Positions 48,451-58,898 of a DNA stretch of 62,875 nt are shown here, one piece after another. A model generated the notes under the pieces. The model worked only from the letters and a program-made list of their open reading frames with translations. It had not been told where the DNA came from and made no database searches. A program made the translations under genes and the position numbers. The DNA lies in NCBI GenBank assembly GCA_018644675.1, contig JABGQC010000003.1, positions 1 through 62,875 of the forward strand, written 5' to 3'. Positions within the stretch are counted from its first letter, which is position 1; each line of letters begins with the position of its first letter. Source of the stretch: Candidatus Thioglobus sp. (GTDB lineage: Bacteria > Pseudomonadota > Gammaproteobacteria > PS1 > Pseudothioglobaceae).

Positions 48451-51400
48451 CTATTGCTTTTCACGTTCTACAAACGCCTTTTCACCTGCGCTAATACAGC
48501 CTAATGGAATCACAACCAAAGTTAATAAGGTGGAAACAAATACACCAAATAACAATGAAATAGCCATACCTTGGAAAATTGGATCAGACAAAATAACACT
48601 TGAACCACCTACCAAAGCAAATGCAGTAATCATAATTGGGCGTGTACGTGAAGCACATGAACTGATCACTGCATCAAAGAACGGGATACCTTTGGCATAC
48701 TCTTGAACGGTAAAGTCTACCAATAAGATAGAGTTACGCACAATGATACCTGCCAAGGCAATCCAGCCAATCATTGAGGTGGCGGTAAATTCTGCACCTA
48801 ATAACCAATGACCCGGAACAATACCCAATAGTGTTAAGGGAATTGGCGACATAATAATTGCTGGAATGGTGAAGTTGCCAAATGCCCAAACAACCAGCAT
48901 GTAAATAGCAATCAATGCTACGCCAAAGGCCATACCCATATCACGGAAGGTTTCGTAAGTTACCGTCCACTCGCCACCCCATTCAAACCCTGTTTGTTTA
49001 TCACTTGCAGGCGGTCCGGTATATTCGCCACTTCTCAGCTCAACACCATCTGGGGTTTTATAAGCTTTCTCTTTAAGGATCTTCTCTACATCAAGCATGG
49101 CATAAATTGGCGCACCAAGCCTGCCTATGGCATCACCAACAACAAACTCAACATTGCGTAAGTCTTTGTGATAAATGATTGGATCACGCTTAACTTTAAC
49201 AAATTTTCCTAACTCTGATAAAGGAATAGTGCGCTGATCTCTTGTCATGATTGGTAAGTCACCAAGACGATTTAAGTTAGATCTTTTTTCAACGGGAATG
49301 CTCAGAACAACATGAGTAGGCTCTGAAATCATAGAGTTAAAAATTGTGGTTGCTTTAAATTCACCCATCACCATAGCCAAATGCTGATTAATAGTTTCTA
49401 CTGAAATACCTTGTCTTGAGGCTTTTTCACGGTTAATTTCAAAACGCCAAGTTTCCATAGCACTTCGCATTAAATTGTCAACATCAGAGATGCGCTCAGA
49501 CTCTTTAAATATTTGAGTAATATCTTTAGCAACTTGTCGGCGTGTTTGTGCATCTGGACCATGCACTTCAGCAACAACAGTTTGCAGTACTGGTGGGCCT
49601 GGTGGCATTTCTACAACGGTAATAGCAACACCTTCACGTTGGGCAATAACTTGCAACTCTTTGCGAACGCTTGAGGCGATTTCGTGGCTGGTTCTATCAC
49701 GCATGGTTTTATCAGTTAATTGGATAGCAATTTCAGATTGCCATGGGAATTGACGCAGGTAGTAATGACGAACTAAACCATTAAAATCAAAAGGTTGTGC
49801 GGTTCCGATGTAGTTTTGAGTGGCAATAATCTCCTCGACATTTTCCAGTCTGGCAGCAATTTTATTAGTAAAGTTTGCCGTTGTTGGTAGGGCAGTTCCA
49901 TCTGGCATATCAATAACAATACTAAAGTTAGATTTATCGTCAAATGGTAGCATCTTGACGGGAACAGCGGTATTGTAAAACATATACATTGCACCAAAGA
50001 AGCTTAAGATTAGCCCTAGTAAAAATCCTCGGCCCATTGATTTATTCTGAACCAGACCAATAATGGCTTTTCTGAAAAAAACATCCATTTTTGCATCAAT
50101 TTTTTCATCACGTTCTTCCATTTTTCTTAGTTTTTCCATGCTAGGAATAATTCTCATGGCCAACCAAGGTGCAAAAATTAACGCCGCTAATAGCGACAAT
50201 ATCATGGCCACAGAGCCCAGTGCAGGAATTGGTGCCATGTAAGGCCCCATCATGCCAGATACAAAACCCATTGGAATGAGTGCAGCTACTACTGTATAAG
50301 TTGCTAGCACAGTGGGATTGCCCACTTCACGCACAGCATCAACAGCTACTTCAGTGTCCATATTGCCCGCAAGAAGCCATCGTCTGTATATGTTTTCCAC
50401 GATAACAATGGCGTTATCAACCAAGAAACCGATGGAGAAAATTAGAGCAAATAAACTAACCCTGTCAATTGTGAAGCCCATAAGCATGGCCACAAATACA
50501 GTAGCTACTAAAACTACCGGAATGGTTAATAGAACAACAATTGAAGGTTTAATACCCAAGCTTAGCCATACCAGTAAAGTAACCGCACTGGTTGCAATGA
50601 ATAGCTTAAATAACAAGTCGTTAACCTTGGTATTGGCACTTAAGCCATAGTTTCTGGTTACTTCAACATGAACATTGCTTGGAATTAAATAGCCTTTTAA
50701 ATCTTCAACTTCACTTAGAATATTATTAACCACACTAACGCCATTAGATCCACGCTGCTTTGCAAGAGCGATAGTTACAGCCGATGCGTTGCGAACTGGA
50801 ATTGCTCGGTCTGAAGCCGGACCGGTTGAATAGGTAACCATTTGCTTAGTTTCTTCAGGGCCTGTAGAGACACTTGCTACATCCCTTAAAAATACCGGCG
50901 TACCTTGGTGTTGTCCAACCACCAACCGCTCAAGGTCACTAGTTTTAGAGAGATACCCACCAGATTCAACAAACATAAATTTATTGTCCATTTCAATAGA
51001 GCCAACGGTATGCCCGGTATTTGCGGTTTGCACCGCATGGACAATCTGGCCAGGACTCACGCCAAAGCCTGCTAGTCGCTCCGGTAGGATTTCAATTCGC
51101 ATTTGCTGAGATCTGCCACCATTAACAAAGCCAACACCCGTTAATGGCACTTGTTTAAGGTGTTGAAGAACGCTAACTCCTAATATTCTGAGTTGATCAT
51201 CCTCTACATCTTCTGACCACAAGGTTAAAGTAACAGATGGAACATCATCAACCTCTTTCGGCTTAACACTTGGCGGGCTAATCCCTTTTGGCAAAAGATC
51301 TAAATTTGATTGTATTTTGCTATGAACTTGTACAATCGAAGGGCCCATCGGCTCTCCTACTTTAAATTGAACCGTAATAACGCCGTACTCCCTGTCACTA

Positions 51401-51729
51401 GCAGAGTAAATATGCTTTATATTCGGAATTTCACTTAAGGCTTTTTCAAAGGGATCGATTAATTGGCTAGCAACCTCATTTGATGATAGGCCTGGTGCAG
51501 GAAAAAAAATGTCAACCATAGGTACAGAAATTTGTGGATCTTCTTGACGTGGCGTGGCAATCAAGCCCCAGATTCCTACTGCCATCATCGCTATAAATAG
51601 CAATGGAGAAAGGGGTGAATGAATAAAGGCTCTGGCTAAATTTCCAGAAAAACCAATATTTTTATCATCAATAAAAGTATTGGAGTCCTGATCGTTATGA
51701 TCTGTTGAATTATTATTAGAATCACTCAT
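48451..51729 (-). CDS. RND efflux permease 2 (AcrB-like)
   Basis: The 1092-residue pump is a paralogue of permease 1, with the same layout. The helix-4 motif reads FLVDNAIVIVENIYRRW, with Asn in place of the second Asp, a variant also common in other RND groups. Its C-terminus is short (CISAGEKAFVEREKQ). It is downstream of its own adaptor gene with two bases between. The C-terminal membrane helices are encoded by the 281-bp segment shared with permease 1. Confidence 0.9.
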   Translation of the reverse strand: MSDSNNNSTDHNDQDSNTFIDDKNIGFSGNLARAFIHSPLSPLLFIAMMAVGIWGLIATPRQEDPQISVPMVDIFFPAPGLSSNEVASQLIDPFEKALSEIPNIKHIYSASDREYGVITVQFKVGEPMGPSIVQVHSKIQSNLDLLPKGISPPSVKPKEVDDVPSVTLTLWSEDVEDDQLRILGVSVLQHLKQVPLTGVGFVNGGRSQQMRIEILPERLAGFGVSPGQIVHAVQTANTGHTVGSIEMDNKFMFVESGGYLSKTSDLERLVVGQHQGTPVFLRDVASVSTGPEETKQMVTYSTGPASDRAIPVRNASAVTIALAKQRGSNGVSVVNNILSEVEDLKGYLIPSNVHVEVTRNYGLSANTKVNDLLFKLFIATSAVTLLVWLSLGIKPSIVVLLTIPVVLVATVFVAMLMGFTIDRVSLFALIFSIGFLVDNAIVIVENIYRRWLLAGNMDTEVAVDAVREVGNPTVLATYTVVAALIPMGFVSGMMGPYMAPIPALGSVAMILSLLAALIFAPWLAMRIIPSMEKLRKMEERDEKIDAKMDVFFRKAIIGLVQNKSMGRGFLLGLILSFFGAMYMFYNTAVPVKMLPFDDKSNFSIVIDMPDGTALPTTANFTNKIAARLENVEEIIATQNYIGTAQPFDFNGLVRHYYLRQFPWQSEIAIQLTDKTMRDRTSHEIASSVRKELQVIAQREGVAITVVEMPPGPPVLQTVVAEVHGPDAQTRRQVAKDITQIFKESERISDVDNLMRSAMETWRFEINREKASRQGISVETINQHLAMVMGEFKATTIFNSMISEPTHVVLSIPVEKRSNLNRLGDLPIMTRDQRTIPLSELGKFVKVKRDPIIYHKDLRNVEFVVGDAIGRLGAPIYAMLDVEKILKEKAYKTPDGVELRSGEYTGPPASDKQTGFEWGGEWTVTYETFRDMGMAFGVALIAIYMLVVWAFGNFTIPAIIMSPIPLTLLGIVPGHWLLGAEFTATSMIGWIALAGIIVRNSILLVDFTVQEYAKGIPFFDAVISSCASRTRPIMITAFALVGGSSVILSDPIFQGMAISLLFGVFVSTLLTLVVIPLGCISAGEKAFVEREKQ
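48500..48780 (-). repeat. 281-bp inverted repeat, copy in RND permease 2
   Basis: This is the reverse complement of 47582-47862 with no mismatch seen by eye. The copies are 637 bp apart and face each other, so homologous recombination between them would invert the middle and exchange the two pump C-termini in frame. Confidence 0.88.
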
Positions 51730-51731
51730 AA

Positions 51732-52853
51732 TTATTGTCTGGTTTTAGTGGCAGAAGTGGGGTTTTGCAAAACAGTTTCACCCGGATAAATTCCAGACAA
51801 GACACTCACCCAGCCATTGCTGGCGACATCGCCTACACGTACAAAACGCATCTCTAACTTGTTGTTAGTTTTTACGTATACGGTTGGCAAACTTCCTCTG
51901 ATGATTACAGCAGAACTTGGTATGGTTAACACTTTGGCAATTTGCTTAGAAGATTCTGGAATCATAATCTCAACATACATTCCAGGTGATGCTTGAGTGC
52001 CTTTAGGGAGTGAAAATTTAACTGTAATAGTATGACCCATTACATCTGCCATCGGAAAAACCCTTGAAACAGTGATGGGTGTAAATTCACTGCTTTGATC
52101 TAGTCTTGCATTAAGCTTAACACCTTTATTTAAAGTTTTTGCTAGACGTGATGGCACCTCGGCTCTAATTTGTAACTGCAGCGTGTCTCCGAACAAAAAC
52201 ATAGGGACACCAGGCTGAGCAGGTTGGCCAACTTCCACCATTTTTCTCAAAATAACCCCATCAAAAGGTGCAATAATCGTTGCATTGCTAATATTTTCAT
52301 CGAGCTCTCTTAATCCGGCTAAAGCCTGCAAAAGTGCGTTTTTAGAGGTTTCCAATTGGGTATTCATGGCAAACAGATTGGTTCTTTTTTGAAAAGATGA
52401 ATTACCTTCGCCAGTCATTGAGCGCATTGGATCTGAAAACATGCCAATCATGCTTGGCATGCCGGCAAGCATTGCATTTGACTGGGCATTGGGGTTTTCT
52501 ATCTCATTGTAAACTTGCATTTGCGCATTACGCACGCCTGCTTCAGCGCTTGCAACTTGCGCAGAGGCTTGATCTCTTTTAGCCATTAATGTATCAATAT
52601 TCTGTCTGGCTAACTCGTCTCCTTTTTTAAATGCGTCACCTTCTTCACCTGCTATAAAAACAATATCACCTGGCAATTTTGCCACCAAGTTGACTTCACG
52701 ATGAGGGATAACACTACCGCCAAGAGAAGTAAATAGGCCAACCTGACTTTGCTTTGCAGTAACAAAAATCTCCTGCGCATTGCTGGAAGTTGTGAGAGTT
52801 GTTGATAATAATAAGACGCATAAGTTAATGCACTTAATCATAGATTTTTTCAT
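51732..52853 (-). CDS. RND efflux periplasmic adaptor (membrane fusion protein) 2
   Basis: The 373-residue adaptor has a signal peptide (about 1-27, SSNAQ), a lipoyl-like half (PGDIVFIAGEEGDAFKKGD), a helical hairpin and a beta-barrel region. The hairpin carries the Gly/Met-rich insert LAGMPSMIGMFSDPMRSMTG, matching adaptor 1. I chose ATG 52853 (AGGTGA upstream) over a GTG at 52865. It starts the second RND operon. Confidence 0.87.
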   Translation of the reverse strand: MKKSMIKCINLCVLLLSTTLTTSSNAQEIFVTAKQSQVGLFTSLGGSVIPHREVNLVAKLPGDIVFIAGEEGDAFKKGDELARQNIDTLMAKRDQASAQVASAEAGVRNAQMQVYNEIENPNAQSNAMLAGMPSMIGMFSDPMRSMTGEGNSSFQKRTNLFAMNTQLETSKNALLQALAGLRELDENISNATIIAPFDGVILRKMVEVGQPAQPGVPMFLFGDTLQLQIRAEVPSRLAKTLNKGVKLNARLDQSSEFTPITVSRVFPMADVMGHTITVKFSLPKGTQASPGMYVEIMIPESSKQIAKVLTIPSSAVIIRGSLPTVYVKTNNKLEMRFVRVGDVASNGWVSVLSGIYPGETVLQNPTSATKTRQ

Positions 52854-52965
52854 GATAATAATCACCTATTTAATTAAATATAGCGTGATTCTATCATTAA
52901 TAACCCTTGTGCATCAAGCTTTTGAGTTAACTCATGTTGTTTTTAATGGTTTAAATTGATCAAAG

Positions 52966-53931
52966 TCAACTTATGGATTTCCCTGCTATTTGCAAATCGG
53001 CATGGTAAGAGGATCGCACCATAGGGGCACTTGCAACTTGCAAAAAACCAAGCTCTGTGGCAATGGTTTTGTAGCGTTCGAATTGGTCTGGATGTATGTA
53101 AGCCTCTACAGCGAGATGATGTTTGCTAGGTTGTAGGTATTGACCCAAAGTTAGCATGTCAACTTGATGCGCGCGCAGGTCTTTCAATACATTGATAACT
53201 TGCTTCTCACTTTCGCCAACACCCAACATCAAACCTGATTTGGTGGTGACATTAGGATGTTGTTGTTTAAAAGCTTGTAATAATTTAAGTGAGTATTCAT
53301 AGCTCGCCCCTGGACGAACTTTTGGGTATAAACTTGGCACAGTCTCAAGATTGTGATTGAACACATCAGGCGGGCAAGATTCAAAGATCTTAAGCGCCTG
53401 ATCAATACGACCTCTAAAATCAGGTGTTAGAATTTCAATTTTAACCGCAGGAGTTCGCTGTCTAATGGCATCAATACATTGCTTAAAGTGATCTGCACCA
53501 CCATCACGCAAATCATCGCGATCAACCGAGGTAATGACCACGTACTTTAATTTCATTTTTTCAATGGTATCTGCTAAATGTTGTGGTTCGTCGGTATCAA
53601 GCGCCTTTGGCTTGCCGTGTGCCACATCACAAAATGGACAACGACGCGTACAAATTTGGCCCATGATCATAAAGGTTGCGGTGCCGTGATTAAAACATTC
53701 ACCTAAATTAGGGCACTGAGCTTCCTCACAAACAGTATATAAATTCTGATCTCTTAGTGTGTCTTTTAGTCGTTCAACTTTTGACCCACCAGGATGTTTG
53801 ATACGAATCCAGCTAGGTTTACGCAGGGCAGGGCGTTGTGAATCTGGCTTAATTTTTAGGCGTGACACCTTAGATTCACCTTTAAGGTGTTTAATATCGA
53901 TATCTTGTTTTAATGAGTGATTATTGGGCAC
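52966..53931 (-). CDS. lipA: Lipoyl synthase
   Basis: LipA is a radical SAM enzyme that inserts two sulfurs into octanoyl groups on lipoyl domains. The 321-residue protein has the auxiliary cluster cysteines in [12 protein letters not shown], the radical-SAM motif CTRRCPFC and the C-terminal RSSYHAD. It needs Fe-S clusters from the ISC system upstream. Its start overlaps the lipB end by 11 bases. Confidence 0.97.
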   Translation of the reverse strand: MPNNHSLKQDIDIKHLKGESKVSRLKIKPDSQRPALRKPSWIRIKHPGGSKVERLKDTLRDQNLYTVCEEAQCPNLGECFNHGTATFMIMGQICTRRCPFCDVAHGKPKALDTDEPQHLADTIEKMKLKYVVITSVDRDDLRDGGADHFKQCIDAIRQRTPAVKIEILTPDFRGRIDQALKIFESCPPDVFNHNLETVPSLYPKVRPGASYEYSLKLLQAFKQQHPNVTTKSGLMLGVGESEKQVINVLKDLRAHQVDMLTLGQYLQPSKHHLAVEAYIHPDQFERYKTIATELGFLQVASAPMVRSSYHADLQIAGKSIS

Positions 53932-54532
53932 GGGTAATATTATGGCTGAGTAGTTGAGTTAATTGCTTGGCAATATTAGAAAAATTAATCTTATTATCCG
54001 CTAAGTCTTTTACTTGTGTTACTTTCAATCCTTGATATCCGCAAGGGTTAATTTGGGCAAAAGGTGTTAAGTCCATGTCAATGTTTAAACTTAAGCCGTG
54101 ATAAGTTTTTCCTTGTTTAACCTTAAGTCCCAAAGCAGCAATTTTAGCGTGATCAACATAAACCCCCGGGGCGCCTGTTTCTAGGTGTGCTGTAATTTGA
54201 TACTGACTTAAAAGCTCAATAACAGACTCCTCGACAATGCTAACCATTTTTTTAACACCAATGTCTAAACGCTTCAAATCAATTAAACAATAAACAACTA
54301 ACTGCCCAGGACCATGATAAGTAATCTGACCGCCACGATCGGTTTTAACAATAGGTATAGCGCCAATACTTAATTCATGTTCTGGCTTGCCCGCAATGCC
54401 CTGAGTAAAGATACTTGGGTGTTCTACAACCCACAATTCGTCCTCTGTTTTTGCTGTGCGTGTATTGGTAAAGTCTTTCATGGCTTGCCAAGTTGGCGCA
54501 TACGCTTGACGACCTAACTCAACAACTTTCAT
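53921..54532 (-). CDS. lipB: Octanoyltransferase
   Basis: LipB moves octanoyl groups from ACP to lipoyl domains. The 203-residue protein has the [16 protein letters not shown] motif, the catalytic Lys in KIAALGLKV and the catalytic Cys in NPCGYQGL. It lies between the ybeD-like gene and lipA, an order kept in enterobacteria. Confidence 0.96.
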   Translation of the reverse strand: MKVVELGRQAYAPTWQAMKDFTNTRTAKTEDELWVVEHPSIFTQGIAGKPEHELSIGAIPIVKTDRGGQITYHGPGQLVVYCLIDLKRLDIGVKKMVSIVEESVIELLSQYQITAHLETGAPGVYVDHAKIAALGLKVKQGKTYHGLSLNIDMDLTPFAQINPCGYQGLKVTQVKDLADNKINFSNIAKQLTQLLSHNITRAQ

Positions 54533-54538
54533 ATAACT

Positions 54539-54817
54539 TTACAGAACGTAGGCAACCAGCTTACAATCTTGCAGGTCTTGATTAATACAATCTATTTGCA
54601 CTCTACTGGTGGCAATAATCTTAAGAGTGATAGACACATAACCACCTTTTGAACTTTGCTTGGTGGTGACGCTATCAGGATGAATTTTATCAGCATGTTT
54701 TTCAACAATCGTGCAGACAGTAGTATGCAACTCGTTACAGGTTTTTCCAAACACTTTGACCGAGTAGTCACAAGGGAAATTCCACAGTTCTTCAGGGGTA
54801 ATATTAGCAGTAGTCAT
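54539..54817 (-). CDS. ybeD: DUF493/YbeD family protein
   Basis: The 92-residue protein is a small ferredoxin-like-fold protein of the UPF0250 family (FPCDYSVKVFGKTCNEL, KGGYVSITLKIIATSRVQID). Its role is unknown, although it always keeps company with lipB. It is the first gene of the lip block. Confidence 0.92.
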   Translation of the reverse strand: MTTANITPEELWNFPCDYSVKVFGKTCNELHTTVCTIVEKHADKIHPDSVTTKQSSKGGYVSITLKIIATSRVQIDCINQDLQDCKLVAYVL

Positions 54818-54879
54818 ATCAAGGGATTTTATCTTCTATTACGGTAGAATATGGCCAGTTTTCATTTTTTCAAGTTATT

Positions 54880-55920
54880 ATGCGTCCAGAACAAGTTAGT
54901 AAAATCCTTACCCAGGAGTTTGAATCTGTATTTGATGGCCATCACACGCCAGTCATGTTGTGGGGTGCACCAGGAATTGGAAAGTCTCAAATTATCTCCC
55001 AAGTGGCTAAAACGCACGATGTAGAAATTATTGATATTCGTTTGTCGCAAATGGAGCCAAGCGATCTTCGAGGCATTCCTTTTAAAAATGATACATTAGT
55101 AGATTGGTCAATCCCATCACTGCTGCCTGATGAAAATCGTCATGGCAAGCAAGGAATTTTATTTTTAGATGAAATCACCTCAGCACCACCAACCGTCTCT
55201 GCGGCTGCTTATCAGCTTATTTTAGATAGACGTCTAGGGGATTACAAAGTGCCCGATGGCTGGGTTATTTTTGCTGCAGGTAATCGCCAAGGTGACAGGG
55301 GTGTTACTTATTCAATGCCCGCACCTTTAGCTAATCGTTTTTCTCATTACCAATTGGATGTTAATCTAGATGATTGGGCAGCCTGGGCTTATAAAAATAA
55401 GATTGATGAACGCATTATTGGATTTTTACGCTATCGTCCAGAGCATTTATTTGAATTTGATCCGGCACATAATCCGGTTGCATTTCCCTCACCAAGAACT
55501 TGGGAGTTTGTGCATCGTGCGCTTCAAAAATTTGATAATGATTTGGTCTTATTTAGGCAAGCTGCAAGTGCTTGTGTGGGAGAAGTGGCTGGTGTTGAAA
55601 TTACCACCTTTGTTGAGCACATGGCTGATCTGCCAGATTTAGACGCAATTATTAATGGCGAGAGTGTTAGCATTCCAAAAGAATTAGATCTTCAATATGC
55701 CATTTGCGCTGCATTAGCAGGACGAGCAATTGCCGCCAAAGAAGGGGATAATGCGCAACAAATCTGGGGAAATATCCTTAATTTTGCACGAGACTTTCCA
55801 CAAAAAGAATTGGGCGTTATGCTAGTTTCTGACATGCAAAGAGCAATTGGTAGTGAAATCTTTACCATTCCTGAGTTTGCCAATTGGGCAGGAAAAATAG
55901 CAGACACTCTTTTCGACTAA
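54880..55920 (+). CDS. MoxR-family AAA+ ATPase
   Basis: MoxR ATPases work with VWA-domain partners to load cofactors or remodel enzymes. The 346-residue protein has Walker A GAPGIGKS (29-36), Walker B GILFLDEI (92-99) and a sensor-like FAAGNRQGD. It opens a five-gene plus-strand operon whose fourth gene encodes the VWA partner. CbbQ, NorQ or other subtypes cannot be named with certainty. Confidence 0.88.
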   Translation: MRPEQVSKILTQEFESVFDGHHTPVMLWGAPGIGKSQIISQVAKTHDVEIIDIRLSQMEPSDLRGIPFKNDTLVDWSIPSLLPDENRHGKQGILFLDEITSAPPTVSAAAYQLILDRRLGDYKVPDGWVIFAAGNRQGDRGVTYSMPAPLANRFSHYQLDVNLDDWAAWAYKNKIDERIIGFLRYRPEHLFEFDPAHNPVAFPSPRTWEFVHRALQKFDNDLVLFRQAASACVGEVAGVEITTFVEHMADLPDLDAIINGESVSIPKELDLQYAICAALAGRAIAAKEGDNAQQIWGNILNFARDFPQKELGVMLVSDMQRAIGSEIFTIPEFANWAGKIADTLFD

Positions 55921-55931
55921 AACTAATAATC

Positions 55932-57113
55932 ATGATTAATTTAAATAAAAATACCGAGTACACAACCAAACCCATATTAAGATTGGGATTTAGACCCTTT
56001 TTCTTTGTCTCAGGCGTTATCGCTGTAGCTGCTATGCTGATGTGGATGGTGTTTTATCCGTCACTCATCTTAATCAACAATGCCAACCCAATTGATTGGC
56101 ATGCGCATGAAATGATCTTTGCCTATGCTGCAGCAGTAACAGTTGGTTTTTTATTAACCGCTAGCAAAAACTGGACAGGCGTACAAACCATCTATAACAA
56201 GCCTTTACTGGCTTTAGCAATTATATGGGTTGCGGGGCGATTTTTACCCTTTATTGGTGGTGAATATTTAGTGTATCAAGCTGCTGTAGATGTTAGCTTT
56301 TTACTTTTCTCTACAGTGGCTATTGCCTGGCCAATTATTAAAGCTAAAAATTGGAATAATGTTAGCATTGTTGCCAAATTAGCACTACTATCCATTGCGC
56401 ATATTCTGTTTTATTTAGGGTTATTGGGCATGGTCTCCCAAGGGGTTTACATGGGTATTTACCTTGGATTTTATTTGATCATTAGTCTGCTATTTATGAT
56501 GTCTAGACGACTATTGCCTTTTTTCATTGAACGCGGTTTAGGCTTAAAAACTGAACTTAAAAATTCTAAGTTTTTAGACTTATCTTCACTGTTTTTGTTC
56601 TTAGCTTTTATTATTGCTGAAGTCTTTTTTCAAACCATTATCTCCACCATATTGGCCGGACTATTGTTTATCATTCACTCAATCAAGCTTGTTAACTGGT
56701 ATCACCAAGGTATATGGAAAAAGTCCTTGCTTTGGAGTATCTATCTTGCTTATGGCTTGCTCACTCTAGGGTTTGGACTTCATGTTGCTTCGTATTTTGT
56801 TAATTTAATGCCAAATATCAGTACACACAGTTTTGCCTTTGGCATGGCACTGATGACACTCAGTATGATGGCACGTGTCTCTTTGGGACATACAGGGCGT
56901 AATGTTTTTCAACCGCCAAAACAAATTAACTTTATGTTTATTTTGCTTACTCTGGCTTTTGTTACGCGGGTGTTGCTTGTTTCAATTTTCCCTGAATATT
57001 ATGTCAATCTTATTTTTGCCTCACAGTTGTTGTGGATTTTGTCCTTTTCATGGTTTGTTGCACTCTATGCGCCGATGTACTTTCAGGCTCGTGTTGATGG
57101 GCAGTTTGGCTAA
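55932..57113 (+). CDS. nnrS: NnrS family membrane protein
   Basis: NnrS proteins are haem- and copper-containing membrane proteins that protect against nitric oxide. The 393-residue protein has about 12 helices. It has the family motifs ILRLGFRPFFFVSG, WHAHEMIFAYAAAVTVGFLLTA and MMARVSLGHTGR, including conserved histidines. I chose ATG 55932 by the family N-terminus. The stop overlaps the next ATG (TAATG). Confidence 0.93.
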   Translation: MINLNKNTEYTTKPILRLGFRPFFFVSGVIAVAAMLMWMVFYPSLILINNANPIDWHAHEMIFAYAAAVTVGFLLTASKNWTGVQTIYNKPLLALAIIWVAGRFLPFIGGEYLVYQAAVDVSFLLFSTVAIAWPIIKAKNWNNVSIVAKLALLSIAHILFYLGLLGMVSQGVYMGIYLGFYLIISLLFMMSRRLLPFFIERGLGLKTELKNSKFLDLSSLFLFLAFIIAEVFFQTIISTILAGLLFIIHSIKLVNWYHQGIWKKSLLWSIYLAYGLLTLGFGLHVASYFVNLMPNISTHSFAFGMALMTLSMMARVSLGHTGRNVFQPPKQINFMFILLTLAFVTRVLLVSIFPEYYVNLIFASQLLWILSFSWFVALYAPMYFQARVDGQFG

Positions 57114-57556
57114 TGAAGATCGCCAGCGAATTACTCATCTTGACCAGAGAGCATCACACGGCGCTCTCATTGGGTAATAAGTGTGTCAATAGTGCTAAGA
57201 GAAATGATCAACAAGAAATATCTGAATTATGTTTAAAAATTTCAGAAAATTTCAAAATGGATTTTCATGAGCATTTTGACACTGAAGAAAGCACTATTTT
57301 TGTCTTTTTAAGCGACAAATCAACCGAATTAACGCAATTATGCGAACAATTAACCCAAGAACATCAAGAATTATACGATTTAGCCGAAAATCTTCCTAAA
57401 AACCCTCAAACTTTAGAAAAATTTGGCAAATTATTAAAATCACATGCTAGAACAGAAGATCGACAACTATTTCCTAATATTGAACTTTTAAGCTCTTCTC
57501 AAAGGCAAGCAATTCTTGACTCAAGCACTCAACACGCATCCGCTATCAAAGTATGA
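57113..57556 (+). CDS. Hemerythrin-like protein
   Basis: The 147-residue four-helix protein has a hemerythrin HHE-type ligand set: His14/His15, His52 or His54 with Glu58, His84, and His111 with Glu115. A di-iron site that senses or binds O2 or NO, or repairs Fe-S clusters as in RIC/YtfE, is likely. It overlaps both neighbouring genes (one and four bases), so it is strictly co-translated with nnrS and the VWA gene. Confidence 0.85.
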   Translation: MKIASELLILTREHHTALSLGNKCVNSAKRNDQQEISELCLKISENFKMDFHEHFDTEESTIFVFLSDKSTELTQLCEQLTQEHQELYDLAENLPKNPQTLEKFGKLLKSHARTEDRQLFPNIELLSSSQRQAILDSSTQHASAIKV

Positions 57557-58896
57557 GTGAATCAGACTATCAATATTGGCAAGATTCAGCGCTCACAGCT
57601 GATAAAAAAGTCGATGTTATTGGTGAGGATGTTGTTTATGATAACAATGAAGATCGAGTTGATCTTAAAGTAGTTGAGGCAAAACTTACCAAAGCGCGTA
57701 CGCAGCTTATTCTTGATAAGCCTTTTTTGGGTAATCTAGTTTTAAGGCTCCCTTTAAAAGCAGCTGGGTCTTGGTGTCAAACCAGTGCCACTGATGCTAA
57801 AAGCTTTTATTACAATCCTAGCTTTATTAACAAATTAGACAATCATCAAGTTAAATTTGTACTCATACATGAGGCACTTCATTGTGCACTGACGCACTTT
57901 GCTCGTCGTAAAAATCGAGACAAACATAAATGGGATTTAGCCTGTGATTTTGCCATTAACCCCTTGCTGGTTAAGGAAGGGTTTCGCCCGCCTTTAGATG
58001 TGCCTATTTTTAGTAAATATGAAAGCATGATTGCGGAAGAAATCTACCCAATGATTGATGACAGCATTGATACTGAACCAATGGATCAGCATTTGTATGA
58101 TGATAATCCCAAAGAAGATGCTAATGAATCCGATGGCGGCATGCGCGAAGATGCCCTGGACGGCGAGAAAGATAACTCGACAGGCAAGGATGGAAGTAGC
58201 AAACAATCATCAGTAGGCACACATTCTGATGACTTAGCAGAGCAGCCTGAGCCACTCACCCCAGATGAAATGCAATCTTTAGCCAGTCAGTGGCAAAAAA
58301 ATCTTGCATCAAGTGCTCAGCTGGCACAGCAAGCCGGTAAGCTCGATGGCGAGTTTGCCAAGCTGATTGACTTTTTCTTGCAGCCTCAACTCTCTTGGCA
58401 ATCACTTTTGGCACAATACATGTCTAGTCTTGCTAGGGATGATTTTTCCTATGCTCGAGCTTCTAGAAGAAGTGGTGATGCGATTTTACCTTCGCTCAGA
58501 TCTAGTCAAATTGACATGACTGTGGCGATTGATACTTCAGGATCCATTTCCCAGGATGAAATCGATGAATTTGTCTCAGAAATTAACGCCATTAAAAGCA
58601 ATATGCGCGCCTCAATCACACTCATTGCTTGTGATGAAAAGGTAAATCCAAATCTAATTTGGCGCTTTGAGGCTTGGGATGAGTTACAGTTTCCAGCTTC
58701 ACTCGGGGGCGGCAAAGGAACTAACTTTAATCCTGTATTTGATTATCTAGATCAGCAAGATTCTGCCTCTAGCGTACTGATTTATTTTACTGATGCCAAA
58801 GGTAAATTTCCAGAATTTGAACCTAATTACCCCGTCATGTGGCTGGTGAAAGGCAAAGAGTCTATTCCTTGGGGATCGCGAATTCAGCTTAATTAA
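57553..58896 (+). CDS. VWA-like domain putative metallopeptidase (DUF2201 type)
   Basis: The 447-residue protein has an N-terminal putative zinc-peptidase domain with HEALHCALTH (His106, Glu107, His110, His115). An acidic low-complexity linker follows at about 180-245. The C-terminal VWA-like domain has the MIDAS start DTSGSIS near Asp327. It is the natural partner of the MoxR ATPase three genes upstream. Such pairs act as chaperones for metal enzymes; the client here is unknown. Confidence 0.88.
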   Translation: MSESDYQYWQDSALTADKKVDVIGEDVVYDNNEDRVDLKVVEAKLTKARTQLILDKPFLGNLVLRLPLKAAGSWCQTSATDAKSFYYNPSFINKLDNHQVKFVLIHEALHCALTHFARRKNRDKHKWDLACDFAINPLLVKEGFRPPLDVPIFSKYESMIAEEIYPMIDDSIDTEPMDQHLYDDNPKEDANESDGGMREDALDGEKDNSTGKDGSSKQSSVGTHSDDLAEQPEPLTPDEMQSLASQWQKNLASSAQLAQQAGKLDGEFAKLIDFFLQPQLSWQSLLAQYMSSLARDDFSYARASRRSGDAILPSLRSSQIDMTVAIDTSGSISQDEIDEFVSEINAIKSNMRASITLIACDEKVNPNLIWRFEAWDELQFPASLGGGKGTNFNPVFDYLDQQDSASSVLIYFTDAKGKFPEFEPNYPVMWLVKGKESIPWGSRIQLN

Positions 58897-58898
58897 TT

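Noticed and set aside
48416..48706. Open frame on the plus strand inside RND permease 2, matched by an identical antisense frame in permease 1 (47656-48027, minus)
   Set aside because: The identity is a by-product of the 281-bp inverted repeat. Both frames are antisense to well-supported membrane-helix coding sequence.
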